A DNA stretch of 64,000 nt, taken from Halobellus rufus. GTDB taxonomy: Archaea; Halobacteriota; Halobacteria; Halobacteriales; Haloferacaceae. Position numbers and translations under genes: made by a program. Below, piece by piece: positions 43,498 through 52,934 of the stretch. Numbering within the stretch: the stretch's first letter is position 1; the number at the start of each line of letters is the position of its first letter. Below the pieces are notes generated by a model. It did no database searches. It had not been told where the DNA came from and worked only from the letters and a program-made list of their open reading frames with translations. Where the stretch lies: the NCBI RefSeq assembly GCF_000739575.1, contig NZ_BBJO01000022.1:23118-87117 (forward strand). Direction: 5' to 3'.

Positions 43498-46011
43498 TCA
43501 GAAGCCGACGAGGAGGCTGGCGAACTGATCGAGTCGGTCGTCTAGCTGGTCCCCATCGTAAATCGTCGCTTCCCGCTCGTAATATGCGGCGAGTTCTGAG
43601 GCATCAGCAGATAGCTTTCCTGCCTGAGTGTCAGTGGCGATCGTGAGAGCACAGATTGGGGCGTGTGATGATCGGATCTGTTCGATGACGTCGTCGACGC
43701 TACTGGGCTCTCCGTCGGTCACGGCGACTATGAGCGGTTCGTCGCGGTGGTCCTCGACGAGCTGACTTGCGAGTTCGAGTGCATCCACCAACGGCGTGCC
43801 CCCGCCACAGTCCGTGTCCAGTAGCGTCGCCTGGATGTGTCGCGTCTCGACTGAGAACGGCTTCACGAGCCGGGCTTGGCTGTCGATGAAATCGACTATC
43901 GCGACATCGATCCCCAGCCCTTCGGCGGCGACGGCGAACCGCGCTAGTGCCTTCGTTGCGACCTCGATCTTCGGGGGGTCGCCGTTCCGCATTGAGCCAG
44001 ACCGGTCGAGAACCAGCACTAGTGCGTATCGTTTCTCGCGCCCCGGCGTGTTGACCTTGCAGACCCGAGGGTCACCAATCAAAAGCCGATGTCCTGCAGT
44101 GGTATCGTAGCTGCCGGCGGTCAAGCCTCGCCGGACACCACGTTGACGGTCGAGACGGAGCTGTTTCGCGAGCGTGCCAGCAACTTGGGCAGCGCCGTCT
44201 TCGATGTCGGCCCATACGCCTGGAGATGCCGGGTCGTCATTGACTGGGACCATCTCCAGTTCGTCGAGCTGGCCTGGGCCCCCAGCAGTGCCGCCGGCTG
44301 TTTGATCGTCTGAATTATCTCGGTCGAGTCGGCGGGCGAGGCCCTCCAGTTCGCGCTCTAGGGCGTCGGTATCGATGCCCTCTCGATCTGCTTCGTCGTG
44401 AGCCGCCCTCCGGTCCGCTTCGAGTCCCCCTTCGTAGGCGTCTTCCTCGTCAGCGGAATTCCGGTCGAGTGCCTCCGCGTGCGCTGGGACGGGGTCGGCT
44501 GACGAGTCTATCTCCTCGTGGGGTGTGGGTCTCGTAACCGGTGGCTCTCTTCCGTTATGATCCTGTTCCAGACCTTCTCGGGAGTCGGTTGTCTCTCTCG
44601 TTTCGCGGTCGTTCTGAGAAGCGTCGGTAGCGTCGAAGTCTCCGATAGTCGACTGACGTGCAGCAATAGAATCGTCATCTCTCTTCTCCTCCGCTGGGGA
44701 CTGTCCACTCTGCGGGGAATCGAGGTGTGATCCAGGTTGCTCAATGGTGCGAGCGAGTGCCCGCGCTCTCGTGTCTGTGGGTTTCGAGGTCTGCGACGGC
44801 TGGTCTTCATCGCCGTCGGTCGGGCTTGGTGTCTCGTCGGGTCCGGTAGCTGACGTATCGGTGCCATGAGAACCAGGGGCCTGAGGAGACGGTGGTGCTT
44901 GGAGCTCCTCGTCGAATGAATCCGGAGTAATCGAGGGCTGGCTGAGGACGTCCTGGAATGGATCGTCAGTTGCGCTCCTGTCGAGTTGCGGGTATTCGTC
45001 GGTTCCGGAAGATTCAGATTCTGATGAGGGATTGGAGTCTACATCAGATTCCTCAGGCTCGCCCTGCTCTGGGGACTGTGTTGATTCTTCGGAGCGCTCC
45101 TCTAGGAGTGGGAAAATTGCTGACTGCCACGTCTCGACGACCAATTGGGCTCGCCGTACAGATGCCGTCTTGTCGTGGCTGTGGGTGATATCGTCTGGTT
45201 CTGCACTCCGGATTGCGAGGGCATCCCGCGCTAGCGCTTGGAGTGACTCCTGAACAGTATCGAATCCCGAGGCATCCGTCTCCGACGCGAAGAGTATACG
45301 CTCATCATCTTCGTCGAGAAGAACCTCTGTGATACCCGTCGGAAAGATTGCCCACTCGTAGAGGGCGCTCGTCACTGCATCCCAGAACGAGAAGAGGACT
45401 TGCTCGTCGTCAGGGATATCATCGGGAACCTGCGAGTGGATTCTGCGGGTGAGTTCGAGACGTATCTCGGCGTTGTCGCTGAAGTTTGCTCCCTCGATCG
45501 CCTCCTGTTCGATGGCACCGTCCTCGATTATGTTGATGAGATCGTGCACCTGTTGGTGATGATTGGGCTCGATTTCGGATTCGAGAAGTTCTGCAATGGG
45601 GCCGATAGCCGTCTTGAGAATATGAAGCAGTTCGTGAAAGGCGAGACCGAACTGGTGAGCGTGGTCCGCTGTTAGCTGATCGTTCACCGGGATTCGGTCT
45701 ATCGGTGCTGGGTCTGTCGTCACTAGTATCAGGAACTCAGCGTCGACGCTTTCGAGCAACTGTGCAGCCTGCTGCCGTTCAAGCTCGGTCGTATCACTTC
45801 TTACGAGCGCATCGGCTTCTGCAGGGAGGACCGCCGCGGTCTTGACGGCTGGCGTAAGAACGACCTCTACGTCGATGCCTGTAGGTAGGTGTCCACAAAT
45901 GAACGCCTGGAGCCTATCGGCCCTACTAGCCGAGGATCGAACTCGAGGGGCTATATCTGGGCAGAACTGTTCTGTTGGATGTACTGGTTCGGTCTCATGG
46001 ATATCGGACAT
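43498..46011 (-). CDS. VWA-domain protein with HExxH motif
   Basis: An 837-aa protein (start MSDIHETEPVHPTEQF at 46011). Residues 120-180 contain QFGLAFHELLHILKTAIG (HExxH at 126-130) and INIIEDGAIEQEAIEG, a zinc-peptidase-like helix pair with Glu as possible third ligand. A long acidic, low-complexity linker (about 310-590) leads to a von Willebrand A domain (about 660-837) with the MIDAS motif LDRSGSM and TDGEPSS. This layout resembles CobT-like partners of MoxR ATPases. A MoxR-type gene lies 5 kb upstream on the same strand, so they likely form a chaperone-like pair now split by cargo genes. Confidence 0.8.
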   Translation of the reverse strand: MSDIHETEPVHPTEQFCPDIAPRVRSSASRADRLQAFICGHLPTGIDVEVVLTPAVKTAAVLPAEADALVRSDTTELERQQAAQLLESVDAEFLILVTTDPAPIDRIPVNDQLTADHAHQFGLAFHELLHILKTAIGPIAELLESEIEPNHHQQVHDLINIIEDGAIEQEAIEGANFSDNAEIRLELTRRIHSQVPDDIPDDEQVLFSFWDAVTSALYEWAIFPTGITEVLLDEDDERILFASETDASGFDTVQESLQALARDALAIRSAEPDDITHSHDKTASVRRAQLVVETWQSAIFPLLEERSEESTQSPEQGEPEESDVDSNPSSESESSGTDEYPQLDRSATDDPFQDVLSQPSITPDSFDEELQAPPSPQAPGSHGTDTSATGPDETPSPTDGDEDQPSQTSKPTDTRARALARTIEQPGSHLDSPQSGQSPAEEKRDDDSIAARQSTIGDFDATDASQNDRETRETTDSREGLEQDHNGREPPVTRPTPHEEIDSSADPVPAHAEALDRNSADEEDAYEGGLEADRRAAHDEADREGIDTDALERELEGLARRLDRDNSDDQTAGGTAGGPGQLDELEMVPVNDDPASPGVWADIEDGAAQVAGTLAKQLRLDRQRGVRRGLTAGSYDTTAGHRLLIGDPRVCKVNTPGREKRYALVLVLDRSGSMRNGDPPKIEVATKALARFAVAAEGLGIDVAIVDFIDSQARLVKPFSVETRHIQATLLDTDCGGGTPLVDALELASQLVEDHRDEPLIVAVTDGEPSSVDDVIEQIRSSHAPICALTIATDTQAGKLSADASELAAYYEREATIYDGDQLDDRLDQFASLLVGF

Positions 46012-46173
46012 AAGGATACACGAGGGTCCGTGGCTCCCTCGATCACTTCGGGGAGATAAACCTTCTTGCGAGGTTGGTACTGGCCGCTTTGCGAGCGCTG
46101 CAGGCACAATGCAATTTCTGATTCAGTTTGGTTGAGAGAACAAACAAAGACTAGTGAGGCGATAAAGTAACTA

Positions 46174-49100
46174 TCAGAGGAAATCCTCGTTGAACCGAGA
46201 CGACTGGTCAAGATCGTCCAAGAGGTATTGCTCGGCCTTCCGTGCAAAGTTCCGTATCTCGATGGAAAGATTCCTGTCTTCCTGCCAGTCACGGACAGTC
46301 GACAGCTCACGTTGGTGCTGGTTGTCATTCACCATCCCGGCAGGCCCGGCAGTTCCCATCGGGCTGCTGGAAATTGCGCACAGGATATTCCGCTGAATAG
46401 CTTCGGCCTCCCGTAGATTATCGACGCCATCACCCATCACAGTGAGCAGCAGAGCCTCAACCGGATCAGTAAGTTCGAAGAGCTGGCAGTACCAGATGAC
46501 CCGGAGTAGTTGGTCCTCGGAACAGTCGGCTACTCGGCCAGCGAGCACCGCCGCGACATCGGTAGCCGGGACAGTGTGGAACAGGCGGGCGTAGACTTGC
46601 GGCGCGTACTCGTCCGTGTCCAGAACGAGATTGCCGACCGTCTGCACCGCGGCATCGTAGTCTTCAGTCTCTCGCATCCGCTCCGTGTCCACATCCATGT
46701 GGAGCGGTAGCAGGTCCATCTGGCGGTCCAAGCGGTCTGCACGCCGGATGCAGAACTCCACGAAGTCCAACGGGCGGCGCTCAGCAAACTCCGCCACCAA
46801 CTGTTGCAACTGATGCGACTCACCCAAACGATCGAACTCCACGGCATAGTCCAAAATCTCGTCCAGCACCGATTCATCCACTGCGGTTAGGTTCTCCCTC
46901 CGACGCGGCAGTGCATCAAGCAGCCGGTCCAGCACTCGGGGCGTGACGGATTCCGATTCGTAGAGTAAGGTCAGGAACATCTCCTCTGCCCAGTCTTGGT
47001 CTTCCTCCCACTGTCCACGCAACACCGACGAAAAGTGTATCACCCGTTCCTCCGTGAACCGGTCCGTCTCGTCAATAATACGTTCAAACGCGGACACCGC
47101 ATAGTCGCGGTCCGAGTTGATGAACACCCGAAGCCCCGCACAGGCCAAGTCGTAAGTCCCATCCTCGATGTAATCCGAGATCAGCTCTCTTCCCCGCTCC
47201 GGGTCACCGGCACAGATGCCGACAACCACCCGCTCCTGATACTCTTCGAGAGCAGCAGGCGACTGATCAAGCAGCTGAACACCGGGTTCGGGCTGTTCCT
47301 CTCCGAACAGTTTGAAGAATCGTTTGAACGAGGTCTCGGGCGAGTGCTCCACCACATCAACGAACGCATCGAACTGCTGCCCCCACGCCAGATCAAGATC
47401 GCGGATGAACGCACGCATCTCCTCCTTGTTCTCCTCCCAGTCCCGACCACGCGGATCCATATGCACCAACAGCCGGTATCGGTCGTTGGCGAGCAGCGCA
47501 TCCTCCAATCGACGCCCCAGTTCACCGACACCGAGTTCACCGTCTTCGGCATAATCGACCAGCCGGTGGAGTGCTGAAAGACAGTCCAGATCATCCTCTC
47601 CATCGACATGATCAATCGCGAACTCGTAGATACGCTCCAGCTCGTCCCGGTTGAACACCTCATCCTGGCCACCGTAGTACCGCTTCTGGGCCAGCACGAA
47701 CGAAGGCAACTGCTCCGCTGCTTTCACCTTCAGCGCGTGATCCTCGCTCTCCTCGACAACAGCAATGAATGCTTCCACGGCAGCAAGCCGATACGCCTGC
47801 ATCGCCTCCGACTGCCAGATCGGCCCACGCCGGACACGAGCCGTCATCCTATCGACCGGATCCATCGAGAAATCCTCCGCCTGCTCGCTTGACGCCGACG
47901 CCACCGCCTCCAGCAACTCCATACGGAAGGCAGTGTCCAGTTCCTGTTCAAGGAGATAGCCTTCGAGGCGCTCAACGATCTGCTGCTGGGCACCAGGATG
48001 ACACGAGAATCCCGGTCGCAACTCCTGATCGAGACGCTGGAACACCGTCTCGGCAACATTCGGAGACACCCCCTCAACCAAGGCAATCTCCACCAGCATA
48101 TCCGTGATCCGCTCCGGTTCCTTCAACAAGCCCGGACTCAGCAGCGAGATCGCCGCAAAATACAGCTGTCCAAGATTGCTGGGGGCTTTCACGATACGCC
48201 GCCGCAACCCCTCAGACTCCGTCTCCCCGTTGGGAGGTGCCGTCGTCAACGCGACCTCAACCAGTTCGACGCCCCGCTCAGGGCTCGCCGCCCCCAGCAG
48301 TTCGAGTCGCCGCAACAGCCGTACCCGCTCCGGAATGGGGTACTCCTCCATCTGATCCATGTAGCTGGATAAGATAGTATCGATGACAGTACCCGCCTCG
48401 CGGCAGTCATACCGGTGCTCGATGACAAGGAGATTGTTCACCTGCTCTTTTTCGGTGAACTCACCGAACACTTCGTATACCGTGTCCATGTAGTCCCGCG
48501 CCCCATCGCCGAAAAATGTGTCATAGACCACGTATTCCTGGAGTACATCCGGCTGGACGGTGAGGGACTCGCTTCGCTGACTGACAGTACCAATTGCATC
48601 AAGCAGGATTTCCCGGTAGCGACGTTCCTCATCTGGCTCCAACGACAACGCCTCCCTGAACGCGTCCATGAATGCGTCGTTACCGGTGTCCAGCGTTCCG
48701 ACTGCGGCAACGTATCTGAAATAGGACTCAAGCTTCTGCGGATCACCGACGCCCTGCTGCTCGGCCGCACGCCGGATATCCCTGACCACGTCATCAAACA
48801 CCTGTTCTATCACCGAGTCCTCCGCCGCAACAGGATCGTGGCCGGACGGTCCATCGGAAACGATCTGATCCGCAAGCAGATGGGTAATCAACGGCTTGCC
48901 CTCGCTTACCTGGACAATCCAACCCAGGGTCTGCGGATCCTGAATCCCGTACGCATCCTGAATGAGACTCGTCACCGTCTCAGAATCCAGCGGCGACAGA
49001 GGTAGCATGGTGGCGTCAAGTCCAAATCGGTTCGTCCTGTCCTCAAGTGACGATGCAAAGATCGATCTCTCCGTGAACACCAGCTTCACTTGCGACCGCC

Positions 49101-49965
49101 GTTGCGCCGCGATATCAAATACCCGCTCAAGCTGATCAGCATCACGTGCATCGTCGATAAACAGGATGATACCATCCTCTTCGTCGAACTCAATCTCCGA
49201 AAGCCCCGCATCCAGATCCGCATGGACATTGGCCGTGTACACCGTCCACTCCCGATGACGGGCCTGCAGCTGGAACGATGCCTGCACGACAAGTCGGGTC
49301 TTCCCGATCCCGGCCGAGCCATGGACAACCAGCACATTGCTATCGGATTCGGCGAATTCGATAATGTCGTCTACCGCCTCTGAACGGCCATAGAACGGCA
49401 GATCAAACCGTTGCCGCGGATGCTCGCCTGCCAGCTGCTGCTCAAATCGATCATCGACTGTCTTGAAGACATCATACCCTTTGTTACTCCGGTCTTGGCC
49501 GACAACTTCGATCTGCTCTAACAGTTCTTCCTGCCCCTCACGAAGCCGGCTCGCATACTCGTAGAGGCGTTGTGCATAGACTGTCTGGAGCTTGCGTCCG
49601 ATTTCCTCATCTTGGCTGACCTCTTGCTCAAGATACTCGAAGAACTCAGCGACGAGCTGTTCCGGATCGGCATCCAGATCCGGATCTAGCATCTCCTCGT
49701 TCAACGTCTCGGCAATACGCTCAACCGTGATTGGATCACCCCCTGCATCGAACCCGTCGATCAACGCCTTCACCTCATCCTTCTCAAACGCAGCGGGGAA
49801 CACCTCCGGTTCCAATCCCTCATGTTCCTCCGCCACCCGCATCGCCGCACGTTCGACAGCATCATCCATGAACGCCATCCGCTGATACTTCCCCTTCGCG
49901 TACCCGACAGTCGCAGACCAGAGGATACGAGCACCAAGCGCCGATTCGAGGGACATACCGGACAA
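46174..49965 (-). CDS. Large STAND NTPase, probable antiviral sensor/effector
   Basis: A 1263-aa protein. An N-terminal helical region (1-180) precedes a STAND/AAA-type NTPase: Walker A VVHGSAGIGKTRL at 213-225, Walker B GIILFIDDARDAD at 265-277, and a sensor-type FTERSIF. Residues about 420-1263 are repetitive helices of TPR/HEAT type. This three-part plan (effector, STAND NTPase, large repeat sensor) is that of Avs-type and related defence proteins. The N-terminal effector has no nuclease or TIR motif I can see. It is divergent from the zinc-ribbon/HEPN-like gene at 50128 and sits between the MoxR and VWA genes. Confidence 0.75.
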   Translation of the reverse strand: MSGMSLESALGARILWSATVGYAKGKYQRMAFMDDAVERAAMRVAEEHEGLEPEVFPAAFEKDEVKALIDGFDAGGDPITVERIAETLNEEMLDPDLDADPEQLVAEFFEYLEQEVSQDEEIGRKLQTVYAQRLYEYASRLREGQEELLEQIEVVGQDRSNKGYDVFKTVDDRFEQQLAGEHPRQRFDLPFYGRSEAVDDIIEFAESDSNVLVVHGSAGIGKTRLVVQASFQLQARHREWTVYTANVHADLDAGLSEIEFDEEDGIILFIDDARDADQLERVFDIAAQRRSQVKLVFTERSIFASSLEDRTNRFGLDATMLPLSPLDSETVTSLIQDAYGIQDPQTLGWIVQVSEGKPLITHLLADQIVSDGPSGHDPVAAEDSVIEQVFDDVVRDIRRAAEQQGVGDPQKLESYFRYVAAVGTLDTGNDAFMDAFREALSLEPDEERRYREILLDAIGTVSQRSESLTVQPDVLQEYVVYDTFFGDGARDYMDTVYEVFGEFTEKEQVNNLLVIEHRYDCREAGTVIDTILSSYMDQMEEYPIPERVRLLRRLELLGAASPERGVELVEVALTTAPPNGETESEGLRRRIVKAPSNLGQLYFAAISLLSPGLLKEPERITDMLVEIALVEGVSPNVAETVFQRLDQELRPGFSCHPGAQQQIVERLEGYLLEQELDTAFRMELLEAVASASSEQAEDFSMDPVDRMTARVRRGPIWQSEAMQAYRLAAVEAFIAVVEESEDHALKVKAAEQLPSFVLAQKRYYGGQDEVFNRDELERIYEFAIDHVDGEDDLDCLSALHRLVDYAEDGELGVGELGRRLEDALLANDRYRLLVHMDPRGRDWEENKEEMRAFIRDLDLAWGQQFDAFVDVVEHSPETSFKRFFKLFGEEQPEPGVQLLDQSPAALEEYQERVVVGICAGDPERGRELISDYIEDGTYDLACAGLRVFINSDRDYAVSAFERIIDETDRFTEERVIHFSSVLRGQWEEDQDWAEEMFLTLLYESESVTPRVLDRLLDALPRRRENLTAVDESVLDEILDYAVEFDRLGESHQLQQLVAEFAERRPLDFVEFCIRRADRLDRQMDLLPLHMDVDTERMRETEDYDAAVQTVGNLVLDTDEYAPQVYARLFHTVPATDVAAVLAGRVADCSEDQLLRVIWYCQLFELTDPVEALLLTVMGDGVDNLREAEAIQRNILCAISSSPMGTAGPAGMVNDNQHQRELSTVRDWQEDRNLSIEIRNFARKAEQYLLDDLDQSSRFNEDFL

Positions 49966-50127
49966 TCGGTCAGCGACTCATAAAAGAATAGCCACAAACA
50001 CGCCAAGGCATCCTAGATCGGCGTTATTCAGGCATCCGCATTCCCACAGCCACCGCCAACGACTCACAAAGCCTGCGAAGAGATATAATGTCGCAGTGAT
50101 GGAATCTAAGTGAGGCAGTATCTTCCG

Positions 50128-51120
50128 ATGCAGAGCTCTGGATCAACCAACCTGACCTGTCCTGCTTGCCGCCAGCGAATTGACCCCCTCGTGTTCCAGA
50201 CGGTTGATCCAGCATCGATCGGAATTTCGGACCAGTTTCGTTGTCCGATGTGCAGCACACCGTTCTGGCCAGAGAACGGCTTTCTGTCGACTTTTGCTCT
50301 GCACGACGGAGACCAGTACTTCGGGATTCCCCTGTCGCTCGGTGGCACAGAGAAACGAGATTATACTGACGTCGCCATCGGGGAAATCCGCCGCTCAACG
50401 ATGCATTCCCTGTACAGCGGTTATGAACTCGAGAAAATCGGGCTCCGTGGCGCACACCGGACCGGCGTTAACGAAGAGGACTGGCTCGATATCGAACCGC
50501 TCCACAATCCACATACACAGGCTTCGCTTGGTGGAGAGGTATTGATATCGCTCGCACAGATCAGTTCTACAGATATTGCGATTGCGGCCAACCTCCAAGA
50601 AGATCGGCCGGAAGCGGTTCCGCTCGCACCGGGGGACGAGATCGATATCCTGTACGATGCAGGGATGCAACTCGCTGCCGTGACTGATCCGCCCTGGCTA
50701 TTGAACCTGCGAGAGGCCGAAGCTGCTATACGTCGGCGGAATACCGTCCCGGTCTTTTCACTCTTGGTCTCGGCATTCGATAATTTGCTCTATCGGCAGG
50801 TGTACCTCCTGCTCCGGAGTCGCGGCTTCAACGACGCCGAGGCGGTCGATCGTATCGAATCTCTTGCCGGCAGCAGCCGCGTACGGCGAAAGGAGTTGGC
50901 TGCCGATGTGCTGGACGCACTTGTGGGGGAGCGACTCACAAATGGTCGCTACGCCACCGAATGGGCCGAATTTATGCAGCTTAAGAACGCTCGCAATCAG
51001 ATTGTGCATCCCGCCGGTACAGCATCTGTCGATCCACCGTCCGAGAGCGACGCTATAGACGCCTTCAACCAGACATTCGAGATGATGCTATGTGTGTTCA
51101 ATCTCTGCTGGGATGTGTAG
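50128..51120 (+). CDS. Zinc-ribbon protein with HEPN-like C-terminal domain
   Basis: A 330-aa protein starting at the ATG at 50128 (MQSSGSTNLTCPACRQRIDP); a GTG 18 bases earlier is less likely. A zinc ribbon uses Cys11, Cys14, Cys39 and Cys42. A middle domain (60-190) is unknown. The C-terminal all-helical domain (about 200-330) ends with KNARNQIVHPAGTAS: Arg289 to His294 fits the R-x4-H HEPN RNase motif. It is transcribed away from the STAND gene across a 162-bp gap. An RNase effector or accessory of the STAND system is plausible; alone it could be an abortive-infection protein. Confidence 0.6.
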   Translation: MQSSGSTNLTCPACRQRIDPLVFQTVDPASIGISDQFRCPMCSTPFWPENGFLSTFALHDGDQYFGIPLSLGGTEKRDYTDVAIGEIRRSTMHSLYSGYELEKIGLRGAHRTGVNEEDWLDIEPLHNPHTQASLGGEVLISLAQISSTDIAIAANLQEDRPEAVPLAPGDEIDILYDAGMQLAAVTDPPWLLNLREAEAAIRRRNTVPVFSLLVSAFDNLLYRQVYLLLRSRGFNDAEAVDRIESLAGSSRVRRKELAADVLDALVGERLTNGRYATEWAEFMQLKNARNQIVHPAGTASVDPPSESDAIDAFNQTFEMMLCVFNLCWDV

Positions 51121-51260
51121 AATGTAGTAGTCGTCCAACAGCATGGACTTGCTAGGTGCACTAACCGTTAACCACACTTTTTGAGCCGCCCCGATGAAGC
51201 CCACAGCAGAACCTTAATCCAGAGAGCTCGGTGATATTCGGCTGTGTGTTGTACGGTTCT

Positions 51261-52871
51261 TCATAAATAGTCGTTTAGTATTTCGTAGGTGTCTTCGGGA
51301 TACTGATTCGGCTCGGCGACCGCCCACACCTCGTTCTTGACCGCTGCCTTCGGTGAGACTCCGTCCTCAATGTGCTCACAGAGAATCGTCAGATTCCGGG
51401 TTGAGAGAGTTGGCCAGTTCTCGTTCTGCCGGGTCTGATGAGCGAACTGAACAATCTTTCTGAGCGTCCCACGGTCCACGACTTCGTGACTGGTATTCAC
51501 CTGCGCGTCCAGCGTCGCGACCTCTTCGTCGACGTCTTGGATGTAGGGTTGTTCCAGCGCTCGGAACCGGCCTCGAGTGGCCGAGTTCATCGGCTCGGAA
51601 TCACGGTACTCCCGGGTCGGTGGATTCATCGTGATCACGATTCGCGCCGACGGATGAGGTTCGACCAATTCGCCGTGGGCCTTCACGAGGAGTTTCCCCT
51701 CATTGAGCAGGCGGTGTAGAGACATCGCGGCGCCGGCTCGCATCACTGGAAACTCATTGAGCACCAGCACCGACCCGTTCAGCAGCGCTTGCTTTGCGGG
51801 ACCGTTCCGCGGTGCAATTAGCCCGTCCTCGGTGGGGGTGAGCGGTCCGAAGAGATCCTCCGTGTGGGTTGCCTCGTCACAGTCTACCGAGACGTAGCCC
51901 CGATTCGTCCGGTGACACAGGTACTTGACCAGATAGTTCTTCCCGGAGCCTCGAGGGCCAACAATCCGAACTGGAACCAGCCCACGAGCGAGCTTCTTCG
52001 CAAGCAGTTCGTCGAGCGGAAGTTGAAGCCGTGGTTCGGTCGGAACTGCTGGCGGGACGACGTCGCCTGCCGCGTCAACTGGGAGGGCGTCATCGCCGGC
52101 ATCAGGATGTGTCGCTGCCTTCGGTACGTCAGGATGGTCAGGGTTATCGAGAATGTGGAAGCCCGTTGGGACAGGATCCTGTGCATTCCGCCCGATATCG
52201 GACACATACTGTGCGTCGACGGCATCAGGCGATAAGCCATCCGTGCGGTAGCGGGGTTCGCCCACGGCCTCGTTGGCAGTCGTAATATCGAGGACTCGAG
52301 CGACACCATGCTGCCCAGTTTCATCGAGTCGTCGAGAGTATCGGGCGTCGGCAGCTCGCGAAAGCCACACACCGACCGGAACGTGCTGAGGAGCGGCCTG
52401 AATAATCGCTTCTGCTCGGCTCTCTGTTAGCGTGCCAGTCAGATTCGCAAGCTCAGCGACTTCCGCGTCGACTAGCTCGGTGAACGTCGTGTAGCCTGCG
52501 TCTCTGAGTGCAGTCGCAATGCTTTCGGTGACGACATCGAGAATTTCGAAATCGTCACCCGCAGACGCGCCAGCGGGACCACCGAACGCTTCCGTAATCA
52601 CGGGCGGTTCTGGACCCTGTGGAGAGACGCCGACGATTGTCGTGCTCCCACCAGACCCCCGGTCGAGCGTGAACGTCCCATCCGCTGCTCCAACATCGAG
52701 GAGATCGGCAGCCTCTTGCTCACCGATATCGACGTAATCACAGACTCGAAGCGTAACGCGTTCGACCGGGACCGTCCCGCCCTCGCGCTTGAGGAGGCGA
52801 TGCACCAGATGCGAAAGGACGACGAGCGGTTCTGGCGAGTCGATCGTCGAGTCGGGTTCTGATGAAGACAT
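51261..52871 (-). CDS. MoxR-type AAA+ ATPase with helix-hairpin-helix
   Basis: A 536-aa protein. Residues about 113-160 (VTESIATALRDAGYTTFTELVDAE, cited in part, and LANLTGTLTESRAEAIIQAA) form a helix-hairpin-helix-like unit. The AAA+ core begins near 285: Walker A GPRGSGKN at 305-312, Walker B VLVLNEFPVM at 368-377, and an ARIVITMNPPTREYRD sensor-1 segment, in the MoxR/GvpN/NorQ style. The usual Thr after the Walker Lys is Asn, which is unusual. Such ATPases remodel partners carrying a VWA domain; that partner is at 43498. It starts 63 bp behind the 498-aa gene. Confidence 0.8.
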   Translation of the reverse strand: MSSSEPDSTIDSPEPLVVLSHLVHRLLKREGGTVPVERVTLRVCDYVDIGEQEAADLLDVGAADGTFTLDRGSGGSTTIVGVSPQGPEPPVITEAFGGPAGASAGDDFEILDVVTESIATALRDAGYTTFTELVDAEVAELANLTGTLTESRAEAIIQAAPQHVPVGVWLSRAADARYSRRLDETGQHGVARVLDITTANEAVGEPRYRTDGLSPDAVDAQYVSDIGRNAQDPVPTGFHILDNPDHPDVPKAATHPDAGDDALPVDAAGDVVPPAVPTEPRLQLPLDELLAKKLARGLVPVRIVGPRGSGKNYLVKYLCHRTNRGYVSVDCDEATHTEDLFGPLTPTEDGLIAPRNGPAKQALLNGSVLVLNEFPVMRAGAAMSLHRLLNEGKLLVKAHGELVEPHPSARIVITMNPPTREYRDSEPMNSATRGRFRALEQPYIQDVDEEVATLDAQVNTSHEVVDRGTLRKIVQFAHQTRQNENWPTLSTRNLTILCEHIEDGVSPKAAVKNEVWAVAEPNQYPEDTYEILNDYL

Positions 52872-52934
52872 AGTGCGTATGCGAGACTCTGTTAGGAGCC
52901 CCGTCGCCCGCTTTCGGGCTGATAAATACCAGCC

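Noticed and set aside
12698..51137. 15-nt identity TGTAGTAGTCGTCCA at 12698-12712 and 51123-51137, both just behind a stop codon.
   Set aside because: In 64 kb a few 15-mer repeats are expected by chance, and the flanks do not align.
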